Source: Dryocola clanedunensis subsp. sulfonylureivorans | Lineage (GTDB): Bacteria > Pseudomonadota > Gammaproteobacteria > Enterobacterales > Enterobacteriaceae | NCBI RefSeq assembly: GCF_016756775.1 | Contig: NZ_JAERMU010000013.1 | Span: 1 to 64,000, forward strand | Length of the DNA: 64,000 bases | Direction: 5' to 3' | Shown here: in pieces, positions 58,595 to 64,000 of the stretch | How the letters are laid out: every line of letters begins with the position of its first letter | Numbering within the stretch: the stretch's first letter is position 1 | Notes under the pieces: generated by a model | What the model was told of the DNA's origin: nothing | Databases searched by the model: none | What the model saw: the letters and a program-made list of their open reading frames with translations, nothing else | Made by a program: the position numbers and the translations under genes

Positions 58595-59869
58595 TTATTC
58601 CTCATTTTTGTAAAAAAACCTGACATTAATAAAATTTGTAAATGTGAAAGCAAAAATAAAATATAATAAATAGTTAAACAAATAGGCAATATTTGCCCCT
58701 TGAACTCCAAATTGCTGTATTAATATATAAGCAAGTACGACAAAACTAAACGAAAATATAATTTCAGATATGATAAAAACCTTCACCCTACCCTGGGCTA
58801 TAAGTGGATAAGCATAAATAAACCCTGCTATTTTTATTACATCACCTAAAAGTTGATATAAGAATAAATTTCTTGCCCCCTTGAATTCAGATGTAAAAAG
58901 CAAATTAAGGCTGAGATCACGGCAAAAGTATATAATAGCTGCCAAGCACGAAGTTAATATAATGATATATATACTTGTACTATTAACTTCCTTTTTAATT
59001 AATTTGCTGTCTTTTAAAATTGATAACTTAGGTAAAAAATATGTACTTAACGCTATTGTAACAACACCAAGGTATACCTCTGATATTTTCCACACGGCCT
59101 GCCACTGACCAGCAGAATTCCAACCAACCTCATTGATAAGTAATTTTCGGACCAAAAGGATCGCAGTTGGCATTGATAATGCAGTTACTAGCCCCATGAA
59201 AGAATAACCTAAGATATTAATAATATGCGTCTTGTATACAGGACCGAACCAATATTTATAATTGAACCATGCTTTTTTTATACAAAAAGAAATCAATACT
59301 ATACCTGCAACTGCGCTATTAAGAGCGGTTGCCAACAATGCACCCTTTAAATTAAAGTTAACTATCAAAGCGATTAATATTAGAGTAGTAATAACAACTG
59401 ACATCATACACAGTGATATATATTGCCTATATAATTGCTGTCCATTCAAAACAGAAGCAATTAATGTATTTGCTACTGCAAATGGTATGACACCACATGC
59501 TATAATTATAACCCATGCATATTGTTCATCCAAAAAAATACGCTTTGAAAGAAAGCCAGCATTGATAACTAAAAGCAATGAAATTATTACATATATTATA
59601 GATGATATTCTTAATGCGGCACGCCACCACGGAGCGCAGCTATCAAATCCCGAGAGATGATGCTCCGATGTATATCTTACAATACCAGAACCAACCGGTG
59701 CAGTTGCAATCCCATTTATTATGCCTATAACACTTTGTAATTGTCCCAGCATTGCGATACCGGCTGGTCCTGTGTATATAGCTACAATTTTACCTACGAT
59801 AAAACCTAAACACATTCTTATTAAGGTTAATATTCCAGATAATATTGTAACTTTGAAGAACTGTTTCAT
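58595..59869 (-). CDS. wzx: O-antigen flippase Wzx
   Basis: 424 residues with about 12 membrane segments, polysaccharide-export MOP superfamily. The N-terminus (LRMCLGFIVGKIVAIYTGPAGIAMLGQ, ends LGFIVGKIVA and AGIAMLGQ) resembles WzxE and other translocases for lipid-linked units bearing acylamino-dideoxy sugars. That fits the FdtABC-type genes just upstream. It flips undecaprenyl-PP-linked repeat units to the periplasm. Confidence 0.9.
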   Translation of the reverse strand: MKQFFKVTILSGILTLIRMCLGFIVGKIVAIYTGPAGIAMLGQLQSVIGIINGIATAPVGSGIVRYTSEHHLSGFDSCAPWWRAALRISSIIYVIISLLLVINAGFLSKRIFLDEQYAWVIIIACGVIPFAVANTLIASVLNGQQLYRQYISLCMMSVVITTLILIALIVNFNLKGALLATALNSAVAGIVLISFCIKKAWFNYKYWFGPVYKTHIINILGYSFMGLVTALSMPTAILLVRKLLINEVGWNSAGQWQAVWKISEVYLGVVTIALSTYFLPKLSILKDSKLIKKEVNSTSIYIIILTSCLAAIIYFCRDLSLNLLFTSEFKGARNLFLYQLLGDVIKIAGFIYAYPLIAQGRVKVFIISEIIFSFSFVVLAYILIQQFGVQGANIAYLFNYLLYFIFAFTFTNFINVRFFYKNEE

Positions 59870-59872
59870 TTT

Positions 59873-60976
59873 CTAATATTCGTTCATAACATTAATTATA
59901 TGCTCAGTTTGCTCTTGACTCATTACCGGACTGAGTGGTAATGAAAGCACTTGATCATGGATCATTTCACTTATTGGTAGTTCAAGGGAGTTATATTTTT
60001 TATAAGCTTCTTGTTTATGCGGTGCAATAGGGTAATGAATTAAGGTCTGTATACCATTTTTCAAGAGATGGTCTTGTAATTCTTTGCGATTTTCGGTTCT
60101 GATTACAAACAAGTGCCAAACATGTGTCTCTTTACCATTAACATTTGGTAAAATGATTCTTGGATTTTTAATTTCATCAAGAAATTTTTCCGCAATAGCC
60201 TTCCGAATTTCAGTGTCATGATCCAAATGATTTAACTTTACATTTAAAAAAGCCGCTTGAATTTCATCCAAACGACTATTTACGCCACATATGATATTTT
60301 CATATTTTTTATGAGAACCATAATTTCTTATAGCACGTAATATCTTATCTAACTCTTTATCATTCGTAGTTATTGCTCCAGCATCTCCAAGAGCTCCTAA
60401 ATTTTTACCGGGGTAAAAACTAAATCCAGAGGCATCACCCCATGCGCCAGATTTAACTCCCGCAATCTCTGCTCCATGAGATTGGGCAGAATCTTCAAGA
60501 ATTAATAAATTGTATTTTTCAGCAAGGCTCTTAATCGTAGGCATATCACAAATTTGCCCATACAAATGTACAGGTAAAATCGCTCTGGTTTTACTTGTAA
60601 TTGCTTGTTCAATTTTAGTCACGTCCAAATTGTATGAATCAAGACTTGGTTCTACAAAAATCGGTTGCAATCCATTTTCAGTAATTGCAAGAATTGAAGC
60701 TATATAGGTATTTCCAGGAACAATAACTTCATCTCCCTGTTCAAGTTTACCCATTTCTTTCCATGCCCTAATAACTAGTATTAAAGCGTCTAATCCATTA
60801 GCCACACCAATACAATGTTTAACACCACAGTACTTTGCAAATTTCGCTTCAAACTGTGAGAGTTCCTCACCCATGATGTACCACCCAGAATGTAACACGC
60901 GAGTAAAAGCCGCTTGTAACTCATCTTCATGTGCAATATTAATTTTTTTTAAATCTAAGAAGTCAATCTTATTCAT
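59873..60976 (-). CDS. fdtB: PLP-dependent dTDP-3-oxo-hexose aminotransferase (FdtB/QdtB type)
   Basis: About 367 residues from the ATG at 60976; ATGs at 60982 and 60997 are possible, and all overlap the upstream gene end. DegT/DnrJ/EryC1 family: [26 protein letters not shown], and the PLP lysine in [15 protein letters not shown]. It aminates the 3-keto sugar made by the FdtA-like enzyme to dTDP-Fuc3N or dTDP-Qui3N. The symbol reflects cluster context; the Qdt alternative is not excluded. Confidence 0.85.
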   Translation of the reverse strand: MNKIDFLDLKKINIAHEDELQAAFTRVLHSGWYIMGEELSQFEAKFAKYCGVKHCIGVANGLDALILVIRAWKEMGKLEQGDEVIVPGNTYIASILAITENGLQPIFVEPSLDSYNLDVTKIEQAITSKTRAILPVHLYGQICDMPTIKSLAEKYNLLILEDSAQSHGAEIAGVKSGAWGDASGFSFYPGKNLGALGDAGAITTNDKELDKILRAIRNYGSHKKYENIICGVNSRLDEIQAAFLNVKLNHLDHDTEIRKAIAEKFLDEIKNPRIILPNVNGKETHVWHLFVIRTENRKELQDHLLKNGIQTLIHYPIAPHKQEAYKKYNSLELPISEMIHDQVLSLPLSPVMSQEQTEHIINVMNEY

Positions 60977-61436
60977 CTTCATTAATCCATTCAACAATTT
61001 TTGCAGGATTACCTATGACAACTGCATTGGGGGGTACATCTTTGGTTACGACACTTCCAGCCCCAACAATAGCTTTCTCACCAATCTTAATTCCTGGTAA
61101 GACAGTCACATTTGCACCTATAGAAGCTCCTCTTTTGATAATAGTTTTAAGAAATGCCGATGGGTATTGTTTTGAGCGTGGCCTCTTATCATTTGTAAAT
61201 GCCACACAAGGACCAATGAACACATTATCTTCAACAATTACTCCATCCCATATATATACCCCACTTTTAACTGTAACATTATTTCCTATGATAACGTCAC
61301 TTTCAATTAAGCAATGAGCACAAATATTGCAATTGTCGCCTATAACGGCCCCATCCATGATAACTACAAATTGCCATACCTTTGTTCCCGCACCAATATT
61401 TTCACTTTTTACGTCACTGAATTTATGAATATTCAT
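60969..61436 (-). CDS. fdtC: Left-handed beta-helix acyltransferase for the 3-amino sugar (FdtC/QdtC type)
   Basis: 155 residues of hexapeptide repeats ([28 protein letters not shown] region, ends IGDNCNIC and GNNVTVKSG) and the conserved [13 protein letters not shown] loop seen in WlbB/FdtC-like acetyltransferases. It probably N-acetylates the amino group of dTDP-Fuc3N or dTDP-Qui3N. It starts in the fdtA stop (4-nt overlap) and ends inside fdtB. Confidence 0.83.
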   Translation of the reverse strand: MNIHKFSDVKSENIGAGTKVWQFVVIMDGAVIGDNCNICAHCLIESDVIIGNNVTVKSGVYIWDGVIVEDNVFIGPCVAFTNDKRPRSKQYPSAFLKTIIKRGASIGANVTVLPGIKIGEKAIVGAGSVVTKDVPPNAVVIGNPAKIVEWINEDE

Positions 61437-61831
61437 ATTTTACCCCAACCAAGAAACTCCTGATAATTCCTTATATAATCCGACTCATCATATAAGTCAT
61501 CCGCCAGCACCATCAAAATACAATCATTACTAAAATCATACATTTCATGCCATATGCCAGGTTCAATCATTAGCCCTTGTGCAGGATTATCTAATAAAAT
61601 AGATTTTTTTTCGTTTCCATCATCAAACAAAAAAGTGCAAAATCCTTTCATAACGATTGCCAGTTGCCTTGTTTTTTTATGGGCATGGAAACCGCGCCTA
61701 ATTCCTTGTAAAGTATCATACATATAATAGACTCGCTTAATATTAAACGGTATATTACGACCTTCTTCAAGAGCGACAAGCAGGCCACGTTCATCGCCAT
61801 GCTGCTGTAAAGAAATTAATTCTATTTTCAT
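61433..61831 (-). CDS. fdtA: dTDP-4-oxo-6-deoxyglucose 3,4-ketoisomerase (FdtA/QdtA type)
   Basis: 132 residues, cupin ketoisomerase. [23 protein letters not shown] (ends [10 protein letters not shown] and IKRVYY), [15 protein letters not shown] with the paired histidines, and [12 protein letters not shown]. It converts the RfbB product to a 3-keto sugar, galacto (FdtA) or gluco (QdtA). The residue that decides between them cannot be judged by eye. First serotype-specific gene after rfbA. Confidence 0.87.
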   Translation of the reverse strand: MKIELISLQQHGDERGLLVALEEGRNIPFNIKRVYYMYDTLQGIRRGFHAHKKTRQLAIVMKGFCTFLFDDGNEKKSILLDNPAQGLMIEPGIWHEMYDFSNDCILMVLADDLYDESDYIRNYQEFLGWGKI

Positions 61832-61877
61832 ATTATCTCGAACTATAAATATATCTACTTGACAATTGCAACATGAG

Positions 61878-62753
61878 TCACAACTTAATCATTTTTAAAA
61901 GATATTGCCCATAATCATTCTTTACTAATGGTGCCGCTAACTTTTTCACCTGCTCCGCATCAATGAACCCTTTCCGGAAAGCGATCTCTTCTGGACAAGC
62001 GACTTTCAGCCCCTGACGCAGCTCTATTGTTTGAATAAAATTACTCGCTTCGATAAGGCTTTGATGCGTACCGGTATCTAACCAGGCATACCCACGCCCC
62101 ATCATGGCAACAGACATACGGCCCTGCTCCATGTAGATGCGGTTAATATCCGTAATTTCCAGTTCACCGCGTGGTGATGGGTTTAGGCCTTTAGCCATTT
62201 CTACAACGCTATTATCATAGAAATACAAACCGGTAACTGCATAATTACTTTTTGGATCAAGCGGTTTCTCTTCCAGAGAAATAGCTTTACCATCTTTGTC
62301 GAATTCCACAACGCCATATCGTTCAGGATCATGGACATGATAGGCAAAAACCGTGGCACCTGATTCTTTAGCAACCGCATTTTCAAGCTGTTTCTGTAAA
62401 TCGTGGCCGTAGAAGATGTTATCTCCCAGTACTAGTGCGCAATCATCGTTACCGATAAACTCTTCACCGATGATGAATGCCTGCGCCAACCCGTCAGGAC
62501 TTTCTTGTACTTTATACTGCAGGTTCAGACCCCACTGGCTGCCGTTGCCCAGCAGCTGCTCAAAACGAGGGGTATCTTGGGGGGTGCTGATTATCAAAAT
62601 GTCACGAATCCCCGCCAGCATTAAGGTACTGATCGGGTAATAGATCATTGGCTTGTCATAAATAGGCAAAAGCTGCTTGCTGACGGCCATGGTTACTGGA
62701 TACAAACGAGTGCCTGAACCACCAGCTAGAATAATCCCTTTACGCTTAGTCAT
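61878..62753 (-). CDS. rfbA: Glucose-1-phosphate thymidylyltransferase
   Basis: 291 residues. [25 protein letters not shown] signature (ends [12 protein letters not shown] and SKQLLP), [24 protein letters not shown] and [11 protein letters not shown]. It makes dTDP-glucose for both the rhamnose and the amino-sugar branches. GC is close to the chromosomal average here, unlike the genes downstream. Confidence 0.97.
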   Translation of the reverse strand: MTKRKGIILAGGSGTRLYPVTMAVSKQLLPIYDKPMIYYPISTLMLAGIRDILIISTPQDTPRFEQLLGNGSQWGLNLQYKVQESPDGLAQAFIIGEEFIGNDDCALVLGDNIFYGHDLQKQLENAVAKESGATVFAYHVHDPERYGVVEFDKDGKAISLEEKPLDPKSNYAVTGLYFYDNSVVEMAKGLNPSPRGELEITDINRIYMEQGRMSVAMMGRGYAWLDTGTHQSLIEASNFIQTIELRQGLKVACPEEIAFRKGFIDAEQVKKLAAPLVKNDYGQYLLKMIKL

Positions 62754-62803
62754 ATTAATATCTCAATTTTTATACCCAGAAGCAGGATAATTAACAATCG
62801 TTA

Positions 62804-63703
62804 TTAGTTATTCGCTGCGGAAAATAACTCGGTAAGCATTCGCTTTACACCCATTTCCCATGCAGGCAAAGTCAGTCCAAAAGCCGCCTGGAACTTACTG
62901 GTATCCAGTCGTGAATTACTTGGGCGACGTGCTGGCGTTGGGTAAGAAGAGGTAGGAACTGGATTGGTTTTGTTCACAGCCAGGATCAAACCGGCCTGCT
63001 TTGCCTCCGAAAACACCAGATTGGCGTAATCAAACCAGGTTGTCGTACCGGAAGCAACTAAGTGATAAAGACCTGAAACCCGAGGATCTCTTCTCGCAGT
63101 AGTGATGGCATGCGCAGTGCAATCCGCCAGCAGTTCAGCACCGGTAGGTGCACCAACCTGATCATTAATGATCGATAGTTCCTCACGATCTTTTGCCAGA
63201 CGCAGCATAGTCTTCGCGAAGTTATTGCCTTTCCCCGCATAAACCCAGCTGGTACGAAAAATGAGATGTTTTGTACAATATGTCTGTACAGCAATTTCAC
63301 CCGCTAACTTTGTTTCGCCGTAGACATTTAGTGGCGCGGTGGAATCGGTTTCTTGCCAGGGTTTATCTCCATCCCCAGGGAACACATAATCCGTAGAGTA
63401 ATGTATGAGCCAGGCGCCTAGTTTTTCAGCTTCTTTAGCGATGGCTTCAACGCTAGTGGCATTCAGCAATTGAGCAAAATCACGTTCGCTTTCCGCTTTA
63501 TCAACAGCAGTATGAGCGGCTGCGTTAACGATCACCTCTGGCTTAATCCGACGTACCGTTTCAGCCACGCCCTCAGGATTGCTGAAATCACCGCAATACT
63601 CGGTTGAATGTACATCGACGGCAATAACATTACCTAAAGGTGCCAGGGAACGTTGCAGCTCCCAGCCTACCTGACCCGTTTTACCGAACAGAAGGATATT
63701 CAT
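62804..63703 (-). CDS. rfbD: dTDP-4-dehydrorhamnose reductase
   Basis: 299 residues, extended SDR. FGKTGQVGWELQ nucleotide-binding start, VNAAAHTAVDKAE, STDYVFPGDGDKPW and the YGETKLAGE catalytic Tyr-Lys. Last step to dTDP-L-rhamnose. The ATG shares one base with the rfbB stop (TAATG). Confidence 0.97.
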   Translation of the reverse strand: MNILLFGKTGQVGWELQRSLAPLGNVIAVDVHSTEYCGDFSNPEGVAETVRRIKPEVIVNAAAHTAVDKAESERDFAQLLNATSVEAIAKEAEKLGAWLIHYSTDYVFPGDGDKPWQETDSTAPLNVYGETKLAGEIAVQTYCTKHLIFRTSWVYAGKGNNFAKTMLRLAKDREELSIINDQVGAPTGAELLADCTAHAITTARRDPRVSGLYHLVASGTTTWFDYANLVFSEAKQAGLILAVNKTNPVPTSSYPTPARRPSNSRLDTSKFQAAFGLTLPAWEMGVKRMLTELFSAANN

Positions 63704-64000
63704 TATTTGCGTTCCCCATAGTTCTGTTCGATCCAGTTTTTATAAGAGCCGCTCTTAATATTCTCAACCCACTGCTGGTTAGCCAGGTACCACTGAACAG
63801 TTTGACTAATACCGCTCTCAAAGGTTTCCTGAGGTTTCCAACCCAACTCGCGGCTGATTTTATCTGCATCAATCGCATAACGTCGATCGTGACCCGGCCG
63901 ATCAGCTACATAGGTGATTTGATCGCGATAAGAGTTGGCCTTAGGCACAATTTCATCCAGCAAATCACAGATGGTATGTACGACATCGAGGTTTTGCTTC
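63703..64000 (-). CDS. rfbB: dTDP-glucose 4,6-dehydratase, C-terminal part
   Basis: The frame is open to the window end; about 98 residues are visible, beginning in the [16 protein letters not shown] region. [20 protein letters not shown] is the conserved C-terminal block of RmlB. The N-terminal NAD-binding and catalytic part lies outside the window. It feeds dTDP-4-oxo-6-deoxyglucose to RfbC/RfbD and to the FdtA-type enzyme. Confidence 0.96.
   Translation of the reverse strand, partial: KQNLDVVHTICDLLDEIVPKANSYRDQITYVADRPGHDRRYAIDADKISRELGWKPQETFESGISQTVQWYLANQQWVENIKSGSYKNWIEQNYGERK

Larger units (their letters stand above)
51557..61831 (-). other. Low-GC serotype-specific O-antigen block
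   Basis: Twelve co-directional genes, tightly packed or overlapping, clearly richer in A/T than the flanking gnd and rfbBDA genes (runs of A or T every few dozen bases). The boundaries fall at gnd on one side and just after rfbA on the other. This pattern is typical of an exchanged O-antigen cassette. The small gap 56848-56976 shows no gene. Confidence 0.8.

Overview
The window looks like the chromosome of an Enterobacteriaceae member close to Enterobacter, Leclercia or Lelliottia. The gene order amn, tRNA-Asn, yeeO, tRNA-Asn, cobTSU, yeeX/tmaR, yeeA, sbmC, dacD, sbcB, plaP, yeeYZ, hisLGDCBHAFI, wzzB, gnd, O-antigen genes is the E. coli map between about amn and rfb, with insertions and losses typical of its relatives. 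The genus is inferred from gene order and protein similarity recalled from memory; no search was run.

Layout. (1) 1-5.5 kb: the 3' end of a type VI secretion operon on the minus strand (tssB, tssC, tssK, tssL and a truncated OmpA-domain protein). (2) 6-10 kb: two exported enzymes of unknown role (a beta-propeller lactonase-like protein and an AhpD-like protein) and a mechanosensitive channel. (3) 10-15.3 kb: amn, two identical tRNA-Asn genes, an NfsB-like nitroreductase divergent from a LysR regulator, and the MATE pump YeeO. (4) 15.4-22.6 kb: a four-gene surface-glycan operon, wecB-like, nfrB, nfrA, ybcH, matching the phage N4 receptor (NGR) pathway but with its own UDP-GlcNAc 2-epimerase. 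(5) 23-25.7 kb: a full-length second EF-G divergent from a small ArsR-type regulator. (6) 25.7-29.6 kb: cobT, cobS, cobU and a cbiP whose 3' end is frameshifted, with no other cbi genes. (7) 29.8-41.2 kb: tmaR, yeeA, sbmC, dacD, an acyltransferase, sbcB, plaP, a GABA-type aminotransferase, yeeY, yeeZ. (8) 41.4-48.7 kb: the complete histidine operon with its leader peptide and attenuator. (9) 48.8-64 kb: wzzB, gnd and a Wzx/Wzy O-antigen cluster. Its core (about 51.5-61.9 kb) is very AT-rich and is predicted to build a repeat unit with L-rhamnose, a 3-acylamino-3,6-dideoxyhexose (Fuc3N or Qui3N type) and glycerol phosphate.

The most unusual non-coding signal is a family of intergenic repeats of exactly 141 bp in the two complete copies (29632-29772 and 36280-36420). 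A third copy at 6031-6140 is 3'-truncated and a fragment lies at 15347-15388. The copies share imperfect 15-bp terminal inverted repeats and conserved internal hairpins. Each of the three large copies is bracketed by two direct copies of a different local terminator stem, as if the element inserts at intrinsic terminators and duplicates them. No transposase is visible nearby.

Limits: there is no integrase, CRISPR array or complete insertion sequence in the window. Two or three genes are cut by the window edges or damaged (OmpA-domain protein, rfbB, cbiP).
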